DNA from: CSP1-4 sp963777975
GTDB lineage: Bacteria; Chloroflexota; Limnocylindria; Limnocylindrales; CSP1-4
Assembly (NCBI GenBank): GCA_963777975.1
Contig: CAVZSO010000003.1
Span: 186,001-250,000, forward strand
Direction: 5' to 3'
Length of the DNA: 64,000 nt
The position numbers and the translations under genes are program-made. The stretch's first letter is position 1, and each line of letters begins with the position of its first letter. The notes under the pieces are model-generated. The model had not been told where the DNA came from and made no database searches. It worked only from the letters and a program-made list of their open reading frames with translations. Positions 8,579-16,857 of the stretch are shown here, piece by piece.

Positions 8579-9658
8579 TCAGACCTCGTAGCCGGCGCGA
8601 GATCGGCGCAGGATGATCAGGAAGAACGGCGCGCCGACGACGGCGGTGACGACGCCGACGGGCAGCTCGCCCGGGATCCGCGCGACCAGATCGGCGAAGG
8701 TCAGGAAGGCGGCCCCGACCAGCGCCGAGAGCGGCAGCACGAGCCGCGCGTTGGGTCCCACCAGCAGGCGCACCACGTGGGGCACGATGAGACCGACGAA
8801 GCCGATCAGGCCGCTGACGGCGACCGCCGCCGCCGTCACCAACGACGCCAGGCCGAGCAGGATGGCGCGCTCGCGCCGCACGTTCATGCCCAGGTTCGCC
8901 GCTGTCTCCTCGCCCAGCAACAGGGCGTTGAGGCTGCGCGCTCGGAGCAGGATGAGGACCGAGCCGATGACCACCAGCGGCGCCGCGGCGGCCAGCTGCG
9001 GCCACGAGGCGCCGGAGAAGCCGCCGAGGAGATAGAAGACGATCTGGCGCAGCTGCGCGCCCGAGGCGTACATGGCGATCGACAGGCCGGCGGCGAGCAA
9101 CGAGCCGACGGCGTAGCCGGTCAGGAGCAGCGCGGTCAGCGAGCTCAGGCTGGTCGTGCGGGCCAGACGCCAGACGACGGTCACGGCGATGAGCGCGCCG
9201 CTGAACGCGAGCAGGTGGATGAGCCCGAAGCCGAGCCAGGCGACGCTGACCGGGATGAGCACGGCGATGGCCGCGCCGAGCGCCGCGCCGGAGGCCGTGC
9301 CGAGGACGTAGGGATCGGCCAGGGGATTGCGCAGCAGGCCCTGGAACGTCGTGCCGGCAACGGCCAGGCCGGCCCCGACCACGGCCGCGGTCAGCACCCG
9401 CGGCAGACGCAGGTCGACGACGATCGTCTCTGCGGACGCCGGCCAGGCGGTGGTCACCGGCCAGCCCAGGCGCTGGGCCAGGATGCCGATGGTGTCACCG
9501 ACGGGCACGGCGATGTTGCCGAAGGCGACGCCGGCCACGATGGCCACCGCCAGCGCCGCCAGGGCCCCGAGGCCGACCGCGACCGGCCGATGTCGAACGG
9601 CCTCGAGCCGCCCGACGCGCAGCGCCGGGCGTGCATCGGTGGCAGCGCCTGCGCTCAT
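8579..9658 (-). CDS. btuC: FecCD/BtuC-family ABC permease
   Basis: Integral membrane permease of the iron-siderophore/vitamin B12 importer family, 359 residues with about ten hydrophobic helices. Family signatures include LRLPRVLTAAVVGAGLAVAG, FQGLLRNPLADPYVLG, the coupling-helix region, and GLIGFVGLIVPHVVRLLVG near the C terminus. It lies between the binding protein (41 bases upstream) and the ATPase (start codon 3 bases past this stop), the usual F-C-D order. Cobalamin or cobinamide as substrate is inferred from the riboswitch upstream; the protein alone does not separate B12 from siderophores. Confidence 0.88.
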   Translation of the reverse strand: MSAGAATDARPALRVGRLEAVRHRPVAVGLGALAALAVAIVAGVAFGNIAVPVGDTIGILAQRLGWPVTTAWPASAETIVVDLRLPRVLTAAVVGAGLAVAGTTFQGLLRNPLADPYVLGTASGAALGAAIAVLIPVSVAWLGFGLIHLLAFSGALIAVTVVWRLARTTSLSSLTALLLTGYAVGSLLAAGLSIAMYASGAQLRQIVFYLLGGFSGASWPQLAAAAPLVVIGSVLILLRARSLNALLLGEETAANLGMNVRRERAILLGLASLVTAAAVAVSGLIGFVGLIVPHVVRLLVGPNARLVLPLSALVGAAFLTFADLVARIPGELPVGVVTAVVGAPFFLIILRRSRAGYEV

Positions 9659-9698
9659 GCTCCCGCGGTCGGTGGCATCGCTCGCCTGGCGGCCCGGA

Positions 9699-10724
9699 TC
9701 ACGGCGCCGGGCTGGGCAGGACGAGGTCGGGGTGGATGGCCAGGGCCAGGGCCGCCAGCCCGTCGGCCAGCCGCGGGCCGGGTCGGGTGACGACGATGTC
9801 GTCGACCGGCCGGATGGCGCCCGACTTGACGGCGGTCATGACGTTCCAGCCCGGTCGCGCGACGACCTGGTCGACGGTCGTGCCGTAGTTCGCATCTCCG
9901 AGGACGATGACCTCCGGATCCGCGTCGACGAGGCGCTCGAGCGAGAGGCTCGAGACCGTCGGTGAGCCGGTCGTGATCGGCTCACCGCCGGCCAGCGTGA
10001 TCATGTCGGCGACGAACGAGTCGTCGGTCGGTCCGTACAGCTCGGGGTCCGCGCCCAGCTCGTAGAACGTCCGTGGCTGGGGCACGGCGGCGGCGGCGGC
10101 CGAGATGTCGTCGATGCGTGCCTGCATGGCGCCCGTCATCGCCTCGGCCTCGTCGCCCTTGCCGATGGCGTCGCCGATGAGCTGGATGTCGTCGAGCACG
10201 CCGGGCACGTCCTCGGGATAGAGGACGATGACGGGGATGCCGAGCTCGCGGATGCGGGCGATGTCGGCAGGCTTGTTGAGGCCGTTGCCGGCCGCCAGCA
10301 CGAGGTCCGGGTCCGACGCGACGAGCTGTTCCATGTTCACGCCGTCGAACGTGGCCACGTCGGGCAGTGCCGCGGCCTCGGCCGGGAAGTCGTCGGAGGC
10401 GGTGCCACCCACGAGCCGATCGCCGGCCCCCAGCGCGTAGACGGTCTCGGTGTTCGCGGGCGACAGGCTGGCGATGCGCAGCGGCTCGGCCTTGATGCTG
10501 ACCGACGTCTCTTCGTCGTCGACGAGCGTGATCGGGAAGGCGGCTGCGGCCGGACTGGGCGAGGCCGCCGTCGGGACCGGCTGGATCTGCGGACTCTGGC
10601 TCGCCGTGCCGCCGGTCGTGCACGCCGCGAGGAGGAGCGCCGCGGCTGCGATGGCGACAGCGCCGGGGATCGAACGCTCCCGCCTGGTCTGCATGGCGGG
10701 GGTCGATGGTCGGGATCGTCGCAC
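9699..10724 (-). CDS. btuF: Corrinoid-binding lipoprotein (BtuF-like) of the ABC importer
   Basis: Periplasmic/extracellular binding component, 341 residues from a GTG at 10724 (an ATG ten codons in at 10694 is an alternative). The N terminus is a lipoprotein signal (AAALLLAAC lipobox) followed by a Ser/Pro/Ala-rich linker. The mature part has the helical-backbone metal-receptor fold: LRIASLSPANTETVYALGA, a loop DLVLAAGNG, a long central helix, and a second lobe with GPTDDSFVADMITLAGG. This family binds cobalamin, heme or siderophores. The class of ligand is set here by a cobalamin riboswitch in the leader. It is the first gene of the operon with the permease and ATPase. Confidence 0.87.
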   Translation of the reverse strand: MRRSRPSTPAMQTRRERSIPGAVAIAAAALLLAACTTGGTASQSPQIQPVPTAASPSPAAAAFPITLVDDEETSVSIKAEPLRIASLSPANTETVYALGAGDRLVGGTASDDFPAEAAALPDVATFDGVNMEQLVASDPDLVLAAGNGLNKPADIARIRELGIPVIVLYPEDVPGVLDDIQLIGDAIGKGDEAEAMTGAMQARIDDISAAAAAVPQPRTFYELGADPELYGPTDDSFVADMITLAGGEPITTGSPTVSSLSLERLVDADPEVIVLGDANYGTTVDQVVARPGWNVMTAVKSGAIRPVDDIVVTRPGPRLADGLAALALAIHPDLVLPSPAP

Positions 10725-10744
10725 GGTGGGTGCCTGCCCTTTCT

Positions 10745-10890
10745 CTCGAAGGCTCGAGCACGATCAGGGCCCGGCGACCGGACTTCCAGCCTTCGACGAC
10801 GTGTCGACGCGCTGGTCACCGTAGCGGGACTGTGCCGGAGTTCCACCGGCTTCGCGGGATCCCGTGATCTGGATCTTGGGTTGTCGTCCG
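10745..10890 (-). promoter_or_regulatory. Cobalamin (AdoCbl) riboswitch
   Basis: Read on the minus strand, the leader of the binding-protein gene holds the conserved cobalamin aptamer core: GCCGGTGGAACTCCGGCAC followed by AGTCCCGCTACGGTGA, matching the consensus GGTGxAAxTCC...CxGxCCCGCxACxGT. A later AAGTCCGGTCGCCGGGCC segment resembles the closing box. Downstream, TCGAAGGCT and AGCCTTCGA (9 perfect pairs) could form the expression-platform stem just before the start region. Edges are approximate. Binding of cobalamin is expected to turn the operon down. Confidence 0.85.
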
Positions 10891-11013
10891 CAGTCTACAT
10901 CCGCCGGGGCGACGGGCCACGCGGCCGGTAAGCGGCCGGTAAGCGTCGCCGGCGAGACTGCTCGCGACCGCCCTCCTCCCGCCAGATCGAGCCGCCGGAG
11001 GAGGTTCAGCGAC

Positions 11014-11773
11014 ATGGTCGAGGCACGCTGGTGGCATCGACTCGGACCGCCCCTCGCCGCATTCGCCGTCACGCTGGTCATCGCGGTGGCACCCGTCCGC
11101 GCCGACTACCAGGCGAGCGTGTACTCGAACGTCACGGCGTTCGATGCCTGCGATGGGACGAGCGACACGATCTCGGCGGACATCAAGCTCGTCGCCCGCG
11201 ACGCGTACCGCTACTTCGGCTACACGACGACGACGTATGCCCGCGACACGTTCACGAAGGCCAAGGTCCTGGCCCGCAATCCGACCGACGCCGGCGTCTA
11301 CGTCCACAGCCACGGCGACTTCTACGGCGCCAACGACATCCAGGGCTTCCGCGACGATGGCGGCGACTGCACGCAAGCCATCGTCTATGCGACCGAGATC
11401 AAGAAGGGGCGCAAAGGCGGCGCCAACCTCGTGGTCATGTCGACCTGCCACCTCGGCGAGGCGGGTCGCAATGGCTACGCCTCGATGTCCGAGGTCTACG
11501 GCATCGAGCGCAAGCGCAGCGACCCGTCGGGCGGTGGCTATCGCGGGCCGGAGTTCTACCTCGGCTACCGGGGCTTGGCCTGGACGGCCGACCAGCTGCG
11601 CTTCGAGCGGGCCCTCTTCGACTACGCCACGCACGGCAAGAACCTTGGCGATGCCTTCAAGCTGGCCGATGGCCGACGACACCATCCGCTACGCGACCGA
11701 CCCGACCTGGTTCGGGACCTACACCTACTCCGGTCGCCCGTCGCCGGTCCTCCCCTGCGAACTGTGCCTCTGA
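11014..11773 (+). CDS. Exported caspase-like (His-Gly/Cys dyad) protein (one frameshift)
   Basis: Predicted secreted protein, about 252 residues after repair. The ATG at 11014 follows a GGAGGAGG ribosome site and starts a signal peptide with cleavage near PVRA-DY (residue 30). Two segments resemble the caspase-fold catalytic strands: GVYVHSHGDFYG (His98/His100-Gly101) and NLVVMSTCHLGEAG (Cys145). They are spaced and flanked as in clostripain/gingipain/CHAT-type proteases, so a cysteine peptidase is plausible but unproven. Near 11670 the frame shifts by one extra base. The next frame continues sensibly (DDTIRYATDPTWFGTYTY) to TGA at 11773. A PepSY-like exported protein follows 10 bases later and a lipoprotein after that, suggesting one operon. 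Confidence 0.6.
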
Positions 11774-11783
11774 GGTTCCGACG

Positions 11784-12716
11784 ATGCTCGTGCTGTCCCA
11801 CAGACCGGTCGACCGCCCCTCACGCCGCCTGCACCGCCTGGCCGTTGTCGTCGCCTGCGCCGCCCTTGGCCTGGCCGTCGGGATGGCTGCCCGCGCGGAG
11901 ACGCCGAGCGGCCGTCGCCCCGGCGAGCCGCTCACCGCGCAGATGAGCATCTCGGCTGCCGACGCTGCCGCGATCCGAGATCGCGCGGGCGCGGTCGCCC
12001 ACGGCCTGGGGATCCCCGGCCGGCCCGCCCCACCACGGCGCACTCGCCTGGCCCTCGATCAGCGCGTCGTCGACGAGTCGGAGGTCATCGACCGGCATGG
12101 CCGGACGCACGCAGTCATCCGCATGGATGGCGAGACCGGCGAGCTCCGGAGCGTCGTGCGCCTGGACTGGTCGAGCGAGGCCGACCATCCGCGCGTCGAC
12201 CGATCCGCGGCCGCGGCCGAGGCCCGTCGGCAGGCCGGCCTGGCTGATCTGATCGCGCCCGCGGACGCGCCGAGCGTCGGCTGGGACGAGGCCATGGACG
12301 CGTGGCGCGTCACCTGGGCGCGCCGGATCGACGGGTACCTGGCGACCGGCGACGGGTTGACCGTGTGGGTCTATCGCGGCGGCCAGCTGGCTGCGCTCAG
12401 GCGATCGGAGACGCCGCACGCAGCCACACCCAACGCGCTGGTCGGGGCCACAGCGGCGATCGACGCCGCTCGCGCGTGGGCGGCGCGCCAGGGCCGCTCG
12501 ACCAGCGACCTGAGCGCCGCGGCCGCCGAGGAGCTGGTCTGGGTCAGGCCCAACGACTTCCTGATCCGTGGTGGCGCCGATGACACGGACGTGCGACTGC
12601 ACCTCGCCTACCGCATCGACCTGACCGTGCCGATGCCCGAAGGAGAGGTCCATCACGTCGCCATCTTCGTGGACGCCGGTAGCGGCGCCCCCATCGCCGG
12701 GGTGGAGACCGCCTGA
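11784..12716 (+). CDS. Exported PepSY/FTP-like domain protein
   Basis: 310-residue protein with an N-terminal signal sequence (LHRLAVVVACAALGLAVGMAARA, cleaved near residue 38). The mature part has two weak repeats of the type VIRMDGETGELRSVVRLDW and AYRIDL...VAIFVDAGSGAPI. These are the beta-hairpin plus 'D-x-G-[ST]-G' patterns seen in PepSY and FTP propeptide domains that often inhibit or chaperone peptidases. It directly follows the caspase-like gene, so a peptidase-inhibitor or maturation partnership is a reasonable guess. No catalytic motif is seen. The stop shares one base with the next start. Confidence 0.55.
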   Translation: MLVLSHRPVDRPSRRLHRLAVVVACAALGLAVGMAARAETPSGRRPGEPLTAQMSISAADAAAIRDRAGAVAHGLGIPGRPAPPRRTRLALDQRVVDESEVIDRHGRTHAVIRMDGETGELRSVVRLDWSSEADHPRVDRSAAAAEARRQAGLADLIAPADAPSVGWDEAMDAWRVTWARRIDGYLATGDGLTVWVYRGGQLAALRRSETPHAATPNALVGATAAIDAARAWAARQGRSTSDLSAAAAEELVWVRPNDFLIRGGADDTDVRLHLAYRIDLTVPMPEGEVHHVAIFVDAGSGAPIAGVETA

Positions 12717-13783
12717 TGGCGATCACCCGCAGGGTGGCCGTCTCTCGTCGATCGGCCATCGCTCGCCGATGGGCGGTCACCCGCCGGTCGTCGGTCGCAG
12801 CTCATCACCTGCTCATCGGTTTCGCCATCGCCATCGGCTCGTGCGGCAGCCCGCCACCCGGGCCGACCGACGCGTCCGGCCGTCCCGCGCGCCCGGCATC
12901 ACCAAGCGCGACCGTGGCATCGAGCCCTCCGGCCGCCACGGGCTTGTCAGCGACCGCGGCGGCCTCTTCGACGATCGGCGAGGTGCCTCGGATCCTCGTC
13001 CGACTGCCGCCGACGGCCGCGTCGGGGACGACCTGGTGGGTGACCGAGCCCGGTCACCCGGATCGCCGCATGCCGATCGTTGTGCCGTTCGCGGATCTCG
13101 AGCTCGGCCCGGTCTCGGCCGACGGCTCGATCCTGGCGACGACCGCCGCCCAGGCGGTGAGCGTCAGGTTCGACGGGCGGGCGCTGATCACGACGTCAGC
13201 CATGCCGCTGCCTGTCGGCCACCCGTTCCTGCCTGCGTGCTACGCCGGCGACGGCCGGGCGGTCTTCGCCGACGCCGAGACGCTCAGCCTGGTGACCCTG
13301 CCCAAGGGCGTCGTGGAGCCCTTCGGCGCCGTCGCATTCACGATCGGGGAATGTGCGGCGCTGACGGACGGTCGGACCGTAGTCGCCATCGACGGCGGCG
13401 GCCTCGTCGCTGTCAGCCCGGATGGAGCGCCGACGCCGATCGTCGGGGGGCTCGGACGTCATCTCTCGGCTGGCGGCGGCCGGATCTTCATGATCGACCC
13501 GTCGACGGCGTTCGGAGAGGCTATCGTTCGCGAGGGCACCATCTCGGAGGACGGCTCCATGGGCGCCGTCCTCGGCGTCGTCGCTGGTGGTCCAGCCGGG
13601 CGTGTCGTCGACGCCCGGGCGTCGCCCGACGGGCACTGGCTGGCGGTCGTCCTGGAGCGTGAAACGGCGAGCGAGCCCGAGGCTCGACTGCAGGTCTATC
13701 GGGTCGGCGATGACGGCCTGACCGCCGTCACCGAGACCACGCTCGAGGTCGGCGCCCGCATCACCCTGCTGGGTGACCCGTGA
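12716..13783 (+). CDS. Putative propeller-like lipoprotein
   Basis: 355-residue protein of unrecognised family. The N terminus carries many Arg, a hydrophobic stretch and a lipobox-like IAIGSC, followed by a Pro/Ser/Ala-rich linker, so it is probably a lipoprotein. The rest consists of repeated beta-strand patterns with phrases such as GPVSADGSILATT, LTDGRTVVAIDGGG, AVSPDGAPTPIVGG and ASPDGHWLAVVLE, which resemble WD40/TolB-type propeller blades. It is the last gene of a three-gene exported set with the caspase-like and PepSY-like proteins and overlaps the second by one base. Confidence 0.6.
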   Translation: MAITRRVAVSRRSAIARRWAVTRRSSVAAHHLLIGFAIAIGSCGSPPPGPTDASGRPARPASPSATVASSPPAATGLSATAAASSTIGEVPRILVRLPPTAASGTTWWVTEPGHPDRRMPIVVPFADLELGPVSADGSILATTAAQAVSVRFDGRALITTSAMPLPVGHPFLPACYAGDGRAVFADAETLSLVTLPKGVVEPFGAVAFTIGECAALTDGRTVVAIDGGGLVAVSPDGAPTPIVGGLGRHLSAGGGRIFMIDPSTAFGEAIVREGTISEDGSMGAVLGVVAGGPAGRVVDARASPDGHWLAVVLERETASEPEARLQVYRVGDDGLTAVTETTLEVGARITLLGDP

Positions 13784-13818
13784 GGTCAGCGCGATCGGCC
13801 GGAGCCGACCGGGCGAGG

Positions 13819-14118
13819 TCAGGCCGTGACGGCCTCGGGCTCGGCGAAGGCAGTCAACTCGGCCTGGCCGAGGAGCGAGACCTGCGCCGACTCGGGCAGC
13901 ATGTTCCCGAGCAGCTTCTGGATGGTCAGGATGTGGACGCAGGTCTGCCATGAGTCGAAGTAGTGGCAATTGCAGTGCCAGCCATCGTCGGCGAGAGCGA
14001 GCCGGTGGGTGTCGTTGTCACCGCGGAACTCGAGCGAGAGCTGGTCGAAGGTGAATCGGTCCGTCTCGCGAGCGTAGCGGTTGGCCTTCTCGATCTTGCC
14101 GATGAGGCTGGAGTGCAT
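13819..14118 (-). CDS. SWIM zinc-finger small protein
   Basis: 99-residue protein with the SWIM metal-binding pattern CxC...CxH: WHCNCHYFDSWQTCVHIL. Upstream of it is FRGDNDTHRLALADDGW, the typical strand preceding SWIM domains. SWIM domains bind zinc and usually DNA or protein. Here the domain stands alone without the helicase or transposase domains it often accompanies. The ATG at 14118 has a weak GGAGG-type signal upstream. Role unknown. It converges on the preceding lipoprotein gene. Confidence 0.7.
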   Translation of the reverse strand: MHSSLIGKIEKANRYARETDRFTFDQLSLEFRGDNDTHRLALADDGWHCNCHYFDSWQTCVHILTIQKLLGNMLPESAQVSLLGQAELTAFAEPEAVTA

Positions 14119-14294
14119 CGACCCGGTCCTCCCTCTGGCGTGGACGATCGCGCGACGTCCAAACGCCGACTAACGGCGCCGAACCGATCGCCACCCGAGC
14201 GATCGGGAGCGGCGGACCCAGCGGCTAGCGTACACCCGCTGGTCGGGCCTCGCAGGCCCCACCGCGACCCGTCCGGTCGGCGGCTGGATCGACC

Positions 14295-15374
14295 TCAATC
14301 GCTGCCGTCGCCGGCTGCGAGGCGGGCCTTCAGCAGCCCGATGGCCTCGACCGGCGTCGGGTCGTGGCCGTAGAGGATGCCGAGATAGACGCTCAGGTAG
14401 TCGCCCAGGACGATGCCGGAAAGCGCCTGCGCCAACCGCCCACGACCCGCCAGGGTCACGACGCGGTGGTCGATGCCGGCTGCCTTGAGGAGCTCGCCCG
14501 ATAGCTCTGCCCGGCGCCGACTGCGCGGATGGTCGTCCGGGCCGGCCAGGAAGATCACGACCAGCCGATCGCTCAGCGTCTCGGGCTCGGCATAGCCGAC
14601 GACCGTGTTGTGGGTCGCCTCCGGTAGCTCTTCCCAGACGGCGGCCGACTTGCTGTTCTCGTTGAGCTGTGTCTTCCAGCGCCGCGCGATGGCCCCGAGC
14701 CAGCCAGCGGCCTCGACCGTGGGCAGCCGATCGACGATGTCCCAGGCCAGCTGCTTGGCTTCGTTGCGGTCCAGCGCAACCTCGGGCTGGCAGACGGCCA
14801 CCATCGCCTGTCCCGCCGCCGTGGCAGCGGCCACCTCGTCGTCCTCGAGCGTGAGCATGCCGGCGCGCTCGAGCAATCCGGCCAGGATGCCCATCGAGCG
14901 TCCCAGAGCAGCCCTCGGCTGGCCGCCGCCCTCGAAGGCCAGGTGCGGCAGCTCGGCGCGCCGGGCCACATCGAGCAGCGGGCCACCGGTCGTGACGACG
15001 ACGACCGGGCAACGCCGCTCGAGGGCGACCGCCAGCGACGCGATGGTCTCCTCGGTCGCGCCGCTGAACGACGACGCGATGACGAGCGTCTGGGGGCCAG
15101 CGAAGGCGGGCAGCTCGTAGTCCCGGACGACCGCCAGCGGACGCGACAGTCGGTCCGCGAAGACGCCGTTGACGATGTCGCCGGCGATGGCCGAGCCACC
15201 CATGCCCAGGACGGCGATGCTCGACGCCGCTCGATGGGCGGCTGGCAGCGTCACCCCGCGCGTGCTGGCCCAGCCCTCGCCCAGGCCGGCCGGCAGGGCG
15301 GCCACGGCCGCCAGCATGTCGCTCGGGTCGAGACGTCGCAGCGCGTCCGGCTCGTCGAGGATGCCGCTCGTCAT
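14295..15374 (-). CDS. Bifunctional phosphoglucose/phosphomannose isomerase
   Basis: SIS-domain sugar isomerase of 359 residues, interconverting fructose-6-phosphate with glucose-6-phosphate and mannose-6-phosphate. The first SIS domain carries VLGMGGSAIAGD near residue 55 and SSFSGATEETI near 100. The second domain has LNENSKSAAVWEELPEATHN with the conserved Glu/His region near 250. This short form is typical of archaea, Actinobacteria and Chloroflexi. The start overlaps the stop of the phosphomannomutase gene by ATGA, and a mannose-1-phosphate guanylyltransferase precedes that, so the operon would supply GDP-mannose from fructose-6-phosphate. Confidence 0.88.
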   Translation of the reverse strand: MTSGILDEPDALRRLDPSDMLAAVAALPAGLGEGWASTRGVTLPAAHRAASSIAVLGMGGSAIAGDIVNGVFADRLSRPLAVVRDYELPAFAGPQTLVIASSFSGATEETIASLAVALERRCPVVVVTTGGPLLDVARRAELPHLAFEGGGQPRAALGRSMGILAGLLERAGMLTLEDDEVAAATAAGQAMVAVCQPEVALDRNEAKQLAWDIVDRLPTVEAAGWLGAIARRWKTQLNENSKSAAVWEELPEATHNTVVGYAEPETLSDRLVVIFLAGPDDHPRSRRRAELSGELLKAAGIDHRVVTLAGRGRLAQALSGIVLGDYLSVYLGILYGHDPTPVEAIGLLKARLAAGDGSD

Positions 15375-16852
15375 GCGTTCTTGACGAGCGCCTCGCCTGC
15401 CGCGAGGCAGGCCTCACCGACGGCCTGCGATGTCGCCTCCGTGTAGACGCGGACGAGCGGCTCGGTGCCACTGAAGCGGACCAGTAGCCACGATCCGTCG
15501 CCGACGAAGAACTTGAAGCCGTCGTTCGTCGACAGCGCGACGGTCTGCGTCACCGGCTGATCGGCCAGCTCGGACGGCGCCTCCTGCTGCAGCGCCACGA
15601 AGAGGCGCTCCTTCATGGCCGGGTAGGCGTCGCGGTCGACGTGGATGTCGATGCGGTCGTAGTAGCTCGGGCCGGCCAGTTCGTGGAAGCGCCTGATGGC
15701 CTCCGAGACGGGCCAGCGACCGGCCGCCTTCTCGCGCATGAAGAGGTCGAGCAGGAGCAGATCGGAGTAGATCCCGTCGCGTTCCGGCAGGTGCATGCCG
15801 AAGCCGTAGCCGCCCGACTCCTCGCCGCCGAACATGGCGCCGGTCTCGATCATCTTGGGGCCGACGTACTTGAAGCCGACCGGCGTCTCGTAGACGTCGA
15901 CTCCGTAGTGGGCACCGAGTCGCTCGGCCATCGACGTCTCGTTGATGCTCTTGACCACCGGCAGCTTCAGGCCGCGGTGCTCGACGAGGTAGTACATCAG
16001 CAGGCCGTAGACCTCGAGCTGGTGGATGAACACGCCGCGCTCGTCCACCGCGCCGGCCCGGTCGGCGTCGCCATCGAGGAGCAGGCCGAGGTCGTAGCCA
16101 CCGGCCGCGATGCGGTCAAGGGCTTCATCGATGTGCGGCCGGATGGGCTCGGGGTTGATGCCGCCGAAGAACGGGTTGCGCTCCTGATGGATCTCCGTGA
16201 CCCGGATCCGGCCACCAGCGAGCAATCGGGAGATCCAGCCGGCGCCGGCGCCGTACATCGGCTCCACGAAGATCGACAGGTCGGCCGCCTTGAGGGCGTC
16301 GAGGTCGATCGTCCGGCGCAGGAAGCGCTCATAGCCGGGATATGGATCGAAGCGCTCGACGAGGCCGGCCGCCTCGGCTTCCGCGAAGGGTCGCCGCGGG
16401 ATGGCCGTGCCGCCATTGGCCGCGATGGCCGCCTCGAGCACGGCCAGGATCTCGGGACCGGCCGCCGATCCCGAAGGTGACTTGACCTTGAACCCGTTGT
16501 CGGTCCAGGGGTTGTGGCTGGCGGTGATGACGATGCCGGCGGCCGCACTGCGTTCGACGACCTCGTAGGAGCTCATCTGGGTGGGCACGGCGTGGGCCGC
16601 GTAGGCCACCGGGATGTCGTGCGCCAGCAGGACTTCCGCCGCCGCGGCCGCGAAGTGCTCGCTGGCGAAACGTCGGTCGTAGGCGATGACGACGCCCTTG
16701 GCTCGCGCTCCGACGCCATCGACGTAGCGAGCCACGCCGTCGGCGCAGCGCCGGACGTTCTCGAAGGTGAAGTCGTCGGCGACCTTGGCGCGCCAGCCGT
16801 CGGTGCCGAAGACGATCCTGGTCGGTGTCGGGACCTCCGCGATGATGGGCAT
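15371..16852 (-). CDS. Phosphomannomutase/phosphoglucomutase
   Basis: Alpha-D-phosphohexomutase of 493 residues. It has the catalytic phosphoserine loop (VITASHNPWTDNG near residue 115), the metal loop (LLLDGDADRAGAV near 265), the sugar-binding loop GGEESGGYG near 345, and the C-terminal phosphate-binding RFSGTEPLVRVY. It opens with VFGTDGWRAKVADDFT as usual. It probably converts mannose-6-P or glucose-6-P to the 1-phosphate. It sits 5 bases after the guanylyltransferase gene and overlaps the isomerase gene. Confidence 0.9.
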   Translation of the reverse strand: MPIIAEVPTPTRIVFGTDGWRAKVADDFTFENVRRCADGVARYVDGVGARAKGVVIAYDRRFASEHFAAAAAEVLLAHDIPVAYAAHAVPTQMSSYEVVERSAAAGIVITASHNPWTDNGFKVKSPSGSAAGPEILAVLEAAIAANGGTAIPRRPFAEAEAAGLVERFDPYPGYERFLRRTIDLDALKAADLSIFVEPMYGAGAGWISRLLAGGRIRVTEIHQERNPFFGGINPEPIRPHIDEALDRIAAGGYDLGLLLDGDADRAGAVDERGVFIHQLEVYGLLMYYLVEHRGLKLPVVKSINETSMAERLGAHYGVDVYETPVGFKYVGPKMIETGAMFGGEESGGYGFGMHLPERDGIYSDLLLLDLFMREKAAGRWPVSEAIRRFHELAGPSYYDRIDIHVDRDAYPAMKERLFVALQQEAPSELADQPVTQTVALSTNDGFKFFVGDGSWLLVRFSGTEPLVRVYTEATSQAVGEACLAAGEALVKNA

Positions 16853-16857
16853 CTCGT

